64,000 nucleotides of DNA from Alphaproteobacteria bacterium (GTDB lineage Bacteria > Pseudomonadota > Alphaproteobacteria > Reyranellales > Reyranellaceae), in NCBI GenBank assembly GCA_016870115.1, contig VGCH01000004.1, positions 140,136 to 204,135 on the forward strand, written 5' to 3'. The notes beneath the pieces were generated by a model. That model was not told the DNA's origin and searched no databases. It saw only the letters and a list, made by a program, of their open reading frames with translations. The position numbers and the translations under genes were made by a program. This document shows positions 44,397 through 52,655 of this stretch, piece by piece (the first letter of the stretch is position 1; every line of letters begins with the position of its first letter).

Positions 44397-47300
44397 CTAC
44401 TCCGCGGCGATCGCCGCCGTGCCGGGATTGCGGTAGGCGGCCAGCAGCCCGGCCTCGCGCTTCTTCGCCTCGGCGATGTTGCGCTCCTTGACGTGACCGA
44501 AACCGCGCATGGTCTCGGGCAGGCCCGCGATCTGAACCGCGAGCGCATGGTTGGCGATGTCGAGCGTCCCCAGCAGACCGTCGATGGTCGCCATGTACTC
44601 GCCGATCAGTCGCCGCTCGGTGCGTCGTTCCTCGGTGTAGCCGAAGATGTCGAACCGGCCGCCGCGCAGTCCCTTCATCCGCGCCAGCACGCGGAAGGCG
44701 CCCAGCACCCAGGGCCCGAAGGTGCGCTTCTTCAGATGCCCGGTGTCGGGATCGCGCTCGGCGAGCAGCGGCGGCGCGAGATGGAAGGTGAGCGTGTAGT
44801 CGCCCTCGAACTGCGCCTCGAGCTTGGCGCGGAACGCAGGGTCGGCATGCAGGCGCGCGACCTCATACTCGTCCTTGTAGGACATGAGCTTGTAGAGCGA
44901 CTTGGCCGCCGCCTCGGCCAGCCCCGAACGTCCGCGCGCGCGCTCCTTCTCGGCCGTCACGACCTTGTCCACGAAGACGCGATAGCGCTCTCCCCACGCA
45001 CGATCCTGATAGGCCTCAAGAAGCTCGACGCGCTTGGCCACCAGTTCGGACAGCGTGCGGGCCACCGGCCGCTCCAGCCGCTGCGTCGGCTTGGCCGCGG
45101 CTTGCACAGCCGCGATGTCATGCGCCGCCAACCGGCCCCAGTTGAAGGTGCGCAGGTTGGCCTCGATCGCCACGCCATTCAGCTCGATGGCGCGACGGAT
45201 CGACTCGAACGACAGCGGCAAGAGCCCCTTCTGCCAGGCATAGCCCACCATGAAGAGGTTGGTGGCGATCGAGTCGCCCAGGATCGCGGTCGCCAGTCCC
45301 GTGCCGTCGATGAACGACACCGCGCCGTCGCCGGCGGCGTCGCGGATCGTCTTCATCATGCCCTCGGCGCCGAAATCCATGTCGCCGTCGCGCACGAACA
45401 TCGCCGTCGGCTGGACATAGCCGTTGATCACGGCGCGGGTGACGCCCTGTTCGATGCGCGACAGCGCCGCGGGCGCGGCTGCCACCACCATGTCGCACCC
45501 CAGCACCAGATTGGCCCCACCCGCCGCGATGCGGACGGAGTGCAGGTCCTCGGGCCGCGGCGCGAGGCGCACATGGCTCATCACGGCGCCGTTCTTTTGC
45601 GCGAGCCCGGTGAAATCGAGCACCGTGCAGCCCTTGCCCTCCAGATGGGCGGCCATGCCGAGGAGCGCACCGACCGTGATCACGCCGGTGCCGCCGATGC
45701 CGGTCACCAGAATGCCGTAGGGCTCCGACAGCGGCCGCAGCGTCGGCTCGGGCAGCGTCGCGAACGGATCATCGCGCACGACCTTGAGGCCCGGCCGTTG
45801 CGACTTGCGCACCTGACCGCCATTCACCGTCACGAAACTCGGGCAGAAGCCGTTGAGGCAGGAGAAGTCCTTGTTGCAATTGCTCTGGTCGATCTGGCGC
45901 TTGCGGCCCAACTCGGTCTCGAGCGGCTTCACCGACACGCAGTTGCTCTTGTCGGAGCAATCGCCGCAGCCCTCGCACACCGCATCGTTGATGAAGACGC
46001 GCTTGGCGGGATCGGGGAACGTGCCGCGCTTGCGCCGGCGGCGCTTCTCGGCGGCGCATGTCTGGTCGTAGACCAGCACGGTGAGGCCCGGGATCTCGCG
46101 CAGCTCGCGCTGGATACGGTCGAGTTCATCGCGGTGATGCACCGTCACGCCCGGCGCGAAGCCCGCGTTCAACGGATACTTGTCCGGCTCGTCGGTCACT
46201 ACAACAACGCGCCGCGCGCCCTCGGCCGCCACCTGCTTGGTGATCTCGGGCACGGTGAGCGGCCCGTCATGCGGCTGGCCGCCGGTCATGGCGACAGCGT
46301 CGTTGAACAGGATCTTGTAGGTGATGTTGACGCCCGCGGCGGCGGCCTGGCGGATCGCCATCAGGCCGGAGTGGTAGTAGGTGCCGTCGCCGAGATTCTG
46401 GAACACATGCGTCTCGGCGGTGAACGGCGCCTGACCGATCCAGGTCACGCCCTCGCCGCCCATGTGGCTGATCAGTGCCGTGCGCCGCTCGGGCATCCAG
46501 ATCGCCATGCCGTGGCAGCCGATGCCGGCCATGGCGCGGCTGCCGTCGGGGACGCGCGTCGAAGTGTTGTGCGGGCAGCCGGAGCAAAAAAACGGCGTGC
46601 GCGCGACCTTGGCCGGCGGCGCCGCCAGCAGCTTTTCCTTCGCCTCGAGGCGCGCCAGCCGCTGGCGCAACTCGGGCGACTCGCCCTCGTGCTTCATCAG
46701 GCGGTTGGCGATCACCATCGCGACGCCGGTCGGCGACAACTCGCCCTCGCTCTGGAACAGAACTCGGCCGGTCTCGTCGGTCTTGCCGATCACGCGCGGT
46801 CGACGATCGGCCGGCAGGTTGTAGAGCAACCGCACCAGCTGGTCCTCGAGGTTCGACCGCTTCTCTTCCACGACGATCACCTCGTCGAGACCTTCGGCGA
46901 AGCGGCGGGCGCCCTCGGGCTCCAGCGGCCAGGTCACGCCGACCTTGTAGAGGCGGATGCCGAGCGACTTCGCCCGCGCCTCGTCGATGCCGAGATCCTC
47001 CAGCGCCTGGCGCGTATCGAGATAGGCCTTGCCGGTGGTCATGATGCCGATCCGCGCGCGCGGCGGATCGATGGCGATGCGGTCGAAGCCGTTGGCGCGC
47101 ACGAAGGCGCGCACGGCGTCCATCTTCGGGCCGTGGAGGCGCCGCTCCATCTCGAGCGGCGCGTCGGGATTGCGGATGCCGAGCCCACCGGGCGGCAACC
47201 GGAAATCGGTCGGCAGCATCACGCGGATGCGCTCGGGATCGACCCACACGGAGGCGCCGGACTCGACCGTCTCTGAGATCGCCTTGAATCCGACCCAGCA

Positions 47301-47909
47301 GCCCGAATAGCGCGACAGCGCGAAGCCCAGGATGCCGAAATCGAGATACTCCTGGACCGTCGCCGGGTTCACGACCGGGATCATGGCGGCAGAGAAGACC
47401 TGCTCACTCTGATGCGGCAGCGTCGAGGACTGGCAGCCATGATCGTCGCCGGCCAGCGCGATCACGCCGCCATGCGGCGAGGTGCCGGCGGCGTTGCCGT
47501 GCTTCAGCACGTCCATCGAGCGGTCGACGCCCGGACCCTTGCCGTACCAGATCGAGAACACGCCATCGACTGTGGCCCCGGGGAACAGGTTCACCTGCTG
47601 CGTGCCCCACACCGAGGTCGCGGCCAGGTCCTCATTGAGTCCCGGCTGGAAGTGGATGTTGTGTTCCTTGAGGTACTTCTTCGCGGTCCACAGCGCGTTG
47701 TCGTACATGCCGAGCGGCGAGCCGCGATAGCCCGAGATGAAGCCGCCGGTATTGAGCCCCGCCGCGAGGTCGCGCTGGCGCTGCATCATGGGCAAGCGCA
47801 CCAGCGCTTGAATGCCGGTGAGATAGACGCGCCCGCGACCGAGACGGTAGCGATCCTCCAGCGCATAATCGCCGAAGACCAACGGTACTTGGGTTGCGGC
47901 ACTGCTCAT
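44397..47909 (-). CDS. Indolepyruvate ferredoxin oxidoreductase, fused type
   Basis: A 1170-residue thiamine-diphosphate iron-sulfur enzyme that oxidatively decarboxylates aryl- or branched-chain 2-oxoacids to acyl-CoA. The N-terminal half has the pyrimidine-binding domain (VYLTGIQALVRLPMMQRQRDLAAGLNTGGFISGYRGSPLG) and the TPP domain (TPFFCSGCPHNTST, IGCHGMAIWMP). A ferredoxin-like segment CEGCGDCSDKSNC and further Cys (SNCNKDFSCLNGFCPSF) bind clusters. The C-terminal part is the gamma-type domain (GILVTGIGGTGVITVGALLGMAAH). The single-chain form is typical of proteobacteria and acts in amino acid breakdown. Length is normal. Start ATG 47909. Confidence 0.93.
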   Translation of the reverse strand: MSSAATQVPLVFGDYALEDRYRLGRGRVYLTGIQALVRLPMMQRQRDLAAGLNTGGFISGYRGSPLGMYDNALWTAKKYLKEHNIHFQPGLNEDLAATSVWGTQQVNLFPGATVDGVFSIWYGKGPGVDRSMDVLKHGNAAGTSPHGGVIALAGDDHGCQSSTLPHQSEQVFSAAMIPVVNPATVQEYLDFGILGFALSRYSGCWVGFKAISETVESGASVWVDPERIRVMLPTDFRLPPGGLGIRNPDAPLEMERRLHGPKMDAVRAFVRANGFDRIAIDPPRARIGIMTTGKAYLDTRQALEDLGIDEARAKSLGIRLYKVGVTWPLEPEGARRFAEGLDEVIVVEEKRSNLEDQLVRLLYNLPADRRPRVIGKTDETGRVLFQSEGELSPTGVAMVIANRLMKHEGESPELRQRLARLEAKEKLLAAPPAKVARTPFFCSGCPHNTSTRVPDGSRAMAGIGCHGMAIWMPERRTALISHMGGEGVTWIGQAPFTAETHVFQNLGDGTYYHSGLMAIRQAAAAGVNITYKILFNDAVAMTGGQPHDGPLTVPEITKQVAAEGARRVVVVTDEPDKYPLNAGFAPGVTVHHRDELDRIQRELREIPGLTVLVYDQTCAAEKRRRRKRGTFPDPAKRVFINDAVCEGCGDCSDKSNCVSVKPLETELGRKRQIDQSNCNKDFSCLNGFCPSFVTVNGGQVRKSQRPGLKVVRDDPFATLPEPTLRPLSEPYGILVTGIGGTGVITVGALLGMAAHLEGKGCTVLDFTGLAQKNGAVMSHVRLAPRPEDLHSVRIAAGGANLVLGCDMVVAAAPAALSRIEQGVTRAVINGYVQPTAMFVRDGDMDFGAEGMMKTIRDAAGDGAVSFIDGTGLATAILGDSIATNLFMVGYAWQKGLLPLSFESIRRAIELNGVAIEANLRTFNWGRLAAHDIAAVQAAAKPTQRLERPVARTLSELVAKRVELLEAYQDRAWGERYRVFVDKVVTAEKERARGRSGLAEAAAKSLYKLMSYKDEYEVARLHADPAFRAKLEAQFEGDYTLTFHLAPPLLAERDPDTGHLKKRTFGPWVLGAFRVLARMKGLRGGRFDIFGYTEERRTERRLIGEYMATIDGLLGTLDIANHALAVQIAGLPETMRGFGHVKERNIAEAKKREAGLLAAYRNPGTAAIAAE

Positions 47910-48008
47910 CGCCTGGGCCTCCGGGGCAACGCTGAACGGACGTTCACGCCCCGAGCATAACCCGACCGCTGCGCGGGCGCACCGCCCGGGGGCTGGACAA
48001 GATTCCGG

Positions 48009-48713
48009 TCAGCCGCGCGACGGCGCGGGGCTCGAGACGGGAGTGGGCAGTGGCTGAGTCGGGACCGGTCGCGTATCGGCCCTCTTTTCCATATGGATAT
48101 CCAGCATCTCCTGCGCGCCGTCGCAGGGGTTGTCGCCTTCGGCGAGACGCCAGACTTGGGACTTGCCGCCCCGCCGGAAGTTGAGCGTGCCGGCGACCTT
48201 GCAGGGGAGACCCTTCTGTACCTTCGCGACACGGAACGCCGCCTCGCCGCGCAGCTGGAAGTGATTGGCCGAAATGCGCTCGATCGTGCCTTCGACCGAC
48301 GCCCAGTCGCCTTCGGCGCCGGGCGCCGTCATCTCGACCCGACCCTTGATCGTCCAGAGTTCGTCGGCGTTGCTGATGCGAAGCTCGCCCGGTTTGTTGC
48401 CCTTCAGCCGGGCGTAGCGGCCCCACACCAGCCGGCTCGCCGTCGCCAGCATCTGGGCCTCGGCCTGGGAGTTGATCTCGGTCTTCACCACGGTGGCGCG
48501 CGCGCCATCGAGCGGCGAACTCAATCCGCTGAGCGGCGAGCCGCGATCGACTGTCGGTGCCTGCAGGGGCGGCGGCGCAGGATAGAATTGCGATGAGCCT
48601 TGCACGGCGGGGGCCTGCGCGAGCGCCAGCGTGGGCAAAAGACCAAGCAAAATGACAATGAACGTCCGAACCATGCGGGCTCTTACCCCAGCACCGGCCG
48701 GATCGCGAGTCAT
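48009..48713 (-). CDS. Secreted protein of unknown function
   Basis: A protein of up to 234 residues. The likely start is the internal ATG at 48674 (MVRTFIVILLGLLPTLALAQ), which gives a clean signal peptide and 221 residues. The mature part has a Pro-rich segment (QFYPAPPPLQAPTV), a middle region of alternating strands with WTIKGRVEMTAPGAEGDWASVEGTIERISANHFQLRGEAAF, two Cys (LPCKVAGTL, DNPCDGAQ) that could pair, and a Pro-rich tail. I recognise no family. Confidence 0.7.
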   Translation of the reverse strand: MTRDPAGAGVRARMVRTFIVILLGLLPTLALAQAPAVQGSSQFYPAPPPLQAPTVDRGSPLSGLSSPLDGARATVVKTEINSQAEAQMLATASRLVWGRYARLKGNKPGELRISNADELWTIKGRVEMTAPGAEGDWASVEGTIERISANHFQLRGEAAFRVAKVQKGLPCKVAGTLNFRRGGKSQVWRLAEGDNPCDGAQEMLDIHMEKRADTRPVPTQPLPTPVSSPAPSRG

Positions 48714-48720
48714 TAGAGCG

Positions 48721-48766
48721 GAATGGGATCAGGTGGAACCGCGTGCGGTTCCACCTGATCCCATTC
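48721..48766. repeat. Perfect palindrome, 20-bp arms
   Basis: GAATGGGATCAGGTGGAACC (48721-48740), six-base centre GCGTGC, then the exact inverse complement to 48766. Related imperfect arms (TTCAGGTGGAACCGC) occur at 6250-6312. The element is preceded by TAGAGCG. It is an interspersed palindromic (REP-like) unit, possibly also a transcription terminator or an mRNA-end stabiliser. Confidence 0.85.
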
Positions 48767-48795
48767 GCGCGCGCTAACGATGTGCGTTGCAGACG

Positions 48796-48835
48796 GCACG
48801 ATGAGTTCAGCTGATTCCAGCTGAACTCATCGTGC
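48796..48835. repeat. Perfect palindrome, 18-bp arms
   Basis: GCACGATGAGTTCAGCTG (48796-48813), loop ATTC, then the exact inverse complement to 48835, followed by TCTAG. The CTAG end supplies the TAG stop codon of the TPR gene on the minus strand (48839-48837). The outer arm matches the repeat at 44278. It sits 29 bases from the other perfect palindrome, so the two form a tandem pair. Confidence 0.85.
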
Positions 48836-48836
48836 T

Positions 48837-49649
48837 CTAGCGGCGGGGCGCGGGGGCCGGCTGTGGCGCGGGTGGGGCGGCGGGTGCGGCCGCCCCCGGC
48901 AGCTCGCCGCGCAGGCCGGCTTCGGCGCGCCGTGCGGCCGCGCTGCCCGGCGGCACCAGCCGGGCGACTCGCAGAAAATCGGCGTTGGCGGCGCTCCGGT
49001 CGCCCCGCGCGAGCCGGGCGAAACCGCGCTCCAGCAGCGCCTCGCTATGGTCGGGCGCGAAGCCCAGCGCGCGCTCGGCGTCCTGCACCGCGCGGGCGCT
49101 GTTGCCCGACTGACGCCAGGCGGCCGCGCGCAGAACGAGGACCTCGACATCGTTGGGTCGCAAGGCGAGCACGCGATCGAGATCGGTGATGGCGGCGGCC
49201 CAGGCCTGGCGGGCCGCGTGGGCGAGGCTGCGGTCGATCAGCGGTTCGGCATCGCTCGGCTTCAGTTCGATGGCGCGGCCGTGCGCGGCCACCGCCCGGT
49301 CGGCGTCGCCGGCCTCGAGCCACGCTTGGCCCGCCTGTGTCCAGAGCTCGGCCCGCAGGCCCGGACGTTCGCGACCCATATCGCGGGCGATCGCTTCGAA
49401 CTGTGCCGCCGCTTGCGCGAACCGGCCGGCCTGGAACATCGCCATGGCCACGCAGTGGCGGGCGCCATAGCCGCCACCCTCGGCGAACCAGCGCTCGGCG
49501 GCCGGAATGGCTTTCAGCGGATCCTGCCGCGCATGGCGCATGCACTCGGTATAGCGCTTGAGGTCGTCGGCCTCGCGGCTCCCCTGCGCGACGGCGGGAC
49601 CGGCGACGAGCAGCAGCCCGAGCAGAAATGCGTTGCGACGATACGGCAT
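48837..49649 (-). CDS. Exported tetratricopeptide-repeat protein
   Basis: A 270-residue TPR protein. Signal peptide MPYRRNAFLLGLLLVAGPAVAQG. TPR units run from about residue 25 to 240 (e.g. AELWTQAGQAWLEAGDADRAVAAHGRAIELKPSDAEPLIDRSLAHAAR, then ITDLDRVLALRPNDVEVLVLRAAAWRQSGNSARAVQDAERALGFAPDHSEA). The C-terminus is Ala/Pro-rich (PGAAAPAAPPAPQPAPAPRR). TPRs bind other proteins; the partner is unknown. Its stop codon is embedded in a palindromic repeat. Confidence 0.85.
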   Translation of the reverse strand: MPYRRNAFLLGLLLVAGPAVAQGSREADDLKRYTECMRHARQDPLKAIPAAERWFAEGGGYGARHCVAMAMFQAGRFAQAAAQFEAIARDMGRERPGLRAELWTQAGQAWLEAGDADRAVAAHGRAIELKPSDAEPLIDRSLAHAARQAWAAAITDLDRVLALRPNDVEVLVLRAAAWRQSGNSARAVQDAERALGFAPDHSEALLERGFARLARGDRSAANADFLRVARLVPPGSAAARRAEAGLRGELPGAAAPAAPPAPQPAPAPRR

Positions 49650-49685
49650 GCCGCCAAGCAAGCGCGTTCGCGCGATGCTGTCCAG

Positions 49686-50543
49686 ATGGCGCGCCGTCTC
49701 TTCGTGTTCGGGCTGGGATTCAGCGGACTCGCCGTCGCTCGACGGGCGCGCGCGCTCGGCTGGTCGGTGGGCGGCAGCTGCACCGGTGCCGACAAGGCCC
49801 GGCGCCTCGCGGCGGAGGGCATCGACGCCGTGGTCTTCGACAGCAGCACCAAGCTGGCCCTTGATGCGGCGAGTCACATCCTCAGCACCGTGGCGCCGCT
49901 GACCACCGGCGATCCCGTTGTCGACCGGTTCACTACCTCAGCCCGGCCTGAGTGGCTCGGCTACCTCTCCACGACCGGCGTCTATGGCGATGCTGGCGGC
50001 GGGTGGGTGGACGAAGACAGCCCGGCCCTCCCCACGCAGGCGCGCAGCCAGCGGCGGCTCGATGCGGAGCACGCGTGGCAACGCCGCGCCGACCAGATGG
50101 CAACGCCACTGCACCGGTTCCGCCTGCCCGGGATTTACGGCCCCGGCCGCAGCGCACTCGATCAGGTCCGGGCCGGAACGGCGCGGCGCATCGATCGCCC
50201 GGGTCAGGTCTTCTCGCGCATCCATGTCGAGGACATCGCCTCAGCGGTTCTGGCCTCGATGGCGGCGCCGGCCGCGCCGCCCGGTCGCATCTACAATGTG
50301 GCCGACGATCTGCCGGCAGCGCCGGCCGAAATCGTTGCCGAGGCCTGTCGCCTGCTCGACGTGCCCGCGCCGCCGCTCGTTCCCTTCGCCGAGGCGGCGC
50401 CGCAAATGAGCGAGATGGCGCGCTCGTTCTACGCCGAGAGTCGGCGCGTGCGCGCTGAACGCATCAAGCGCGAGCTGGGCGTGGTTTGGCGCTACCCGAC
50501 CTACCGCGAGGGGCTGGCCGCGATCGCGGACGCGACGCGCTGA
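49686..50543 (+). CDS. NAD-dependent epimerase/dehydratase-like (SDR) protein
   Basis: A 285-residue extended-SDR-like protein. The nucleotide-binding motif is RRLFVFGLGFSGLAVARRA (GxGxxG at residues about 9-14). LGYLSTTGVYGDAGGGWVDEDSP carries the S-T-x-x-x-Y-G element of the YeeZ-like subgroup; RFRLPGIYGPGRSALDQV, IHVEDIASAVLASM and YNVADDLPAAP are conserved landmarks. No Lys of a classical YxxxK is evident, so catalysis is doubtful. Its 3' end overlaps the convergent hydrolase gene by 80 bases. Confidence 0.82.
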   Translation: MARRLFVFGLGFSGLAVARRARALGWSVGGSCTGADKARRLAAEGIDAVVFDSSTKLALDAASHILSTVAPLTTGDPVVDRFTTSARPEWLGYLSTTGVYGDAGGGWVDEDSPALPTQARSQRRLDAEHAWQRRADQMATPLHRFRLPGIYGPGRSALDQVRAGTARRIDRPGQVFSRIHVEDIASAVLASMAAPAAPPGRIYNVADDLPAAPAEIVAEACRLLDVPAPPLVPFAEAAPQMSEMARSFYAESRRVRAERIKRELGVVWRYPTYREGLAAIADATR

Positions 50544-51288
50544 CCTCCTCCACCGCCGAGATCAGGCGGGCGATATCGGCCGGCGTACTGAGGCGATGAT
50601 CGCCATCCTTCACCAGTGTCGTCACGAGGTCGGGCGACTGCAGATGGCGCGCGATGCGGATCGAGTACTCCCACGGCACATCCGGGTCTTTCTGCCCGTG
50701 CAGCAGCCGGACCGGACAGTCGAGGCGCAGCGGCTTGTCCAGCAACAGGTGGCGGCGGCCCTCTTCAACCAGCCTCCAGGTGAAGACCGAGGGTTCGGGC
50801 GAGTATTGCGAGGGAACCTCAAGGCGCCCGACCCGCTTTAACCGGGCGCGCTGCGCGGGAGTGAGGTCCTTGAGAAGCAGTTCGCGCGTGAAGTCCGGCG
50901 CCGGCGCGATCAGCACCAACCCGGCCAGCCGGTCCGCCCGCGCCCGCGCCGCCAGCAGCGCGAGCCAGCCGCCCATGCTCGATCCGACCAGCACCAGCTT
51001 GCCGCGGGTGAGGCGATCGATGGCGGCCAGTGAGTCATCCAGCCAGCGGCCGATCGTTCCCTCCTCGAAGCGACCCGAGGACTGACCGTGACCGAGATAG
51101 TCGAACCGCAGGAAGCCGCGACCGCGGCGGCGCGCCCACTCGTCGAGAGCCAAAGCCTTGGTGCCGGTCATGTCGGAGCGAAAACCGCCCAGGAACACCA
51201 CGGTCGGTCCGGTCCCGCGCCGGGCGGCGAAGGCGACGTGGTTTCCATCCCCGCGGTCGAGCCGTCGGACGCTACTCTTGTCGGTCAT
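50464..51288 (-). CDS. Alpha/beta hydrolase
   Basis: A 274-residue serine hydrolase of unknown substrate. The nucleophile is in LVGSSMGGWLALLAA (G-x-S-x-G variant), the acid in LLHGQKDPDVPWEYS and the His in VKDGDHRLS. FLGGFRSDMTGTKALALDEWARRRG is typical of a subgroup related to palmitoyl-protein thioesterase ABHD10 and bacterial peptidase-like hydrolases. The C-terminal 20 residues are Arg/Pro-rich and come from the part that overlaps the neighbouring gene. Start ATG 51288. Confidence 0.87.
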   Translation of the reverse strand: MTDKSSVRRLDRGDGNHVAFAARRGTGPTVVFLGGFRSDMTGTKALALDEWARRRGRGFLRFDYLGHGQSSGRFEEGTIGRWLDDSLAAIDRLTRGKLVLVGSSMGGWLALLAARARADRLAGLVLIAPAPDFTRELLLKDLTPAQRARLKRVGRLEVPSQYSPEPSVFTWRLVEEGRRHLLLDKPLRLDCPVRLLHGQKDPDVPWEYSIRIARHLQSPDLVTTLVKDGDHRLSTPADIARLISAVEEVSASRPRSRPAPRGRSGSAKPRPARA

Positions 51289-51347
51289 GGCGTGATACCT
51301 GCTGTCGATCCCACCCTCTCTACCGCGCCTCGGCGCCCAGCGATAAA

Positions 51348-52496
51348 GTGAATCCCGTCGCTCCAACCCTTCTGCAGATCGTACCCGCGCTGCCCGGCGG
51401 CGGGCTTGCGCGCGCGACCATCGAGACCGCCCAGGCCACCATCGCCGCCGGCGGCCGCGCGATCATTGCCTCAGCCGGCGGCGCCATGGTGGCCGATCTG
51501 CTGCGTCTTCGCGGCACGCACATCGACCTCCCAGCCACGCGTCACCCTCTGCTCGCCCGTCTCTCGCTGCCGCAGCGTCTCGCGCAGGCGGTGAACAATT
51601 TGGACGTCGGGCTGATCCTCGCCCGCACGCCCGAGACGGCCTGGATCGCCCGCGCCTTGGCACGGCGGATCCGCCGCCCCTGGATATCGGTGCTGCACGC
51701 GCCGCCGCGCCGGGCCGGGCTTCTCGATCGCCTGCTGGCGTCGCGCCAGGTTGCGGCCGACGCAGTCATCGCGGTGTCGGAATTCGTGGCCCGCGATGCG
51801 CGGACGCACGTGCCGGCGGTCGAGAGCCGGCTGTCGATCGTGCCGCCGGGCATCAATCTCGACCGCTTCGATCCTGCGGTCGTGCGCGCCGATCGTGTGA
51901 TCCGCCTCGCCGCCGAACTGCGGGTGCCGGAGGATCGCCGACTGGTGCTGTGTCCGGGCCGCTTCGAGCATGACAGCGGCCAGCTCCTGCTGGTCGACGC
52001 CATCAAGCGCATCGGCCGCGACGACATCTTTTGCCTGCTGCTGGGCGCTTCGCCCGCGCCCACGCCGTTCCAGCGCACGCTGGAGCGCGCCATCGACATG
52101 GCCGGGTTGGGCGGCCGCGTGCAGATCGGGCCCTATATCGACGATATGCCGGCCGCCTACATGCTGGCCGACGCGGTGGTCGCGACCGGGGGGCCGGCAC
52201 AGGGCTTTAGCCGGACGCTGGTCGAGGCCCAAGCCATGGGCCGGCCGGTCGTCGCCGAGGATGGCGGTGGCGCCGCCGAAGCGATCCGCAACGGGGTGAG
52301 CGGCTGGCTATCGCCCGCCGGGGACGCGACCGCGCTGGCCGGCGCCATCGACGCCGCCCTGTCGCTGCCGGCCGACCGCCGCGCCGAGCTTGCCCGGGCG
52401 GCCCAGGATCATGCCCGCCAGCGTCACGGTCTTGCAGCCCACAACGCCGCCCTGCTCGACCTGTTCCGCCGGGTAGCCGCGCCGACGCCAGCTTGA
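51348..52496 (+). CDS. Glycosyltransferase family 4
   Basis: A 382-residue GT-B glycosyltransferase. LLQIVPALPGGGLARATIETAQATIAAGG is the N-terminal acceptor-side motif, IAVSEFVARD and SIVPPGINLDRFDP the linker region, LVLCPGRFEHDSGQLLLVDAI the start of the donor domain, and GFSRTLVEAQAMGRPVVAEDGGGAAEAI the E-x7-E nucleotide-sugar motif. Probably builds a cell-surface polysaccharide or lipopolysaccharide core. GTG start at 51348; no strong ribosome site is visible, so the start is the least certain part. The 159 bases to thrS contain no gene. Confidence 0.87.
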   Translation: MNPVAPTLLQIVPALPGGGLARATIETAQATIAAGGRAIIASAGGAMVADLLRLRGTHIDLPATRHPLLARLSLPQRLAQAVNNLDVGLILARTPETAWIARALARRIRRPWISVLHAPPRRAGLLDRLLASRQVAADAVIAVSEFVARDARTHVPAVESRLSIVPPGINLDRFDPAVVRADRVIRLAAELRVPEDRRLVLCPGRFEHDSGQLLLVDAIKRIGRDDIFCLLLGASPAPTPFQRTLERAIDMAGLGGRVQIGPYIDDMPAAYMLADAVVATGGPAQGFSRTLVEAQAMGRPVVAEDGGGAAEAIRNGVSGWLSPAGDATALAGAIDAALSLPADRRAELARAAQDHARQRHGLAAHNAALLDLFRRVAAPTPA

Positions 52497-52655
52497 CGCC
52501 GGGAATCAGCGAGATTATCTGCCTTCGCATGGATCGCTTCGCGCTCTTGGCGTGCATCGCCGGAACAACCGCCCGAACTTGAGTCGGCCGGGCGCGCGCC
52601 GCTGTGCCGCCTCCCGGTCGGACCCAGGCGCACTCCAGATCCATCGGCGGTTAGT

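Noticed and set aside
44391..47276. 961-codon open frame on the plus strand
   Set aside because: It is antisense to the indolepyruvate oxidoreductase gene, rich in Arg/His/Gly, and has no motif; a GC-rich shadow.
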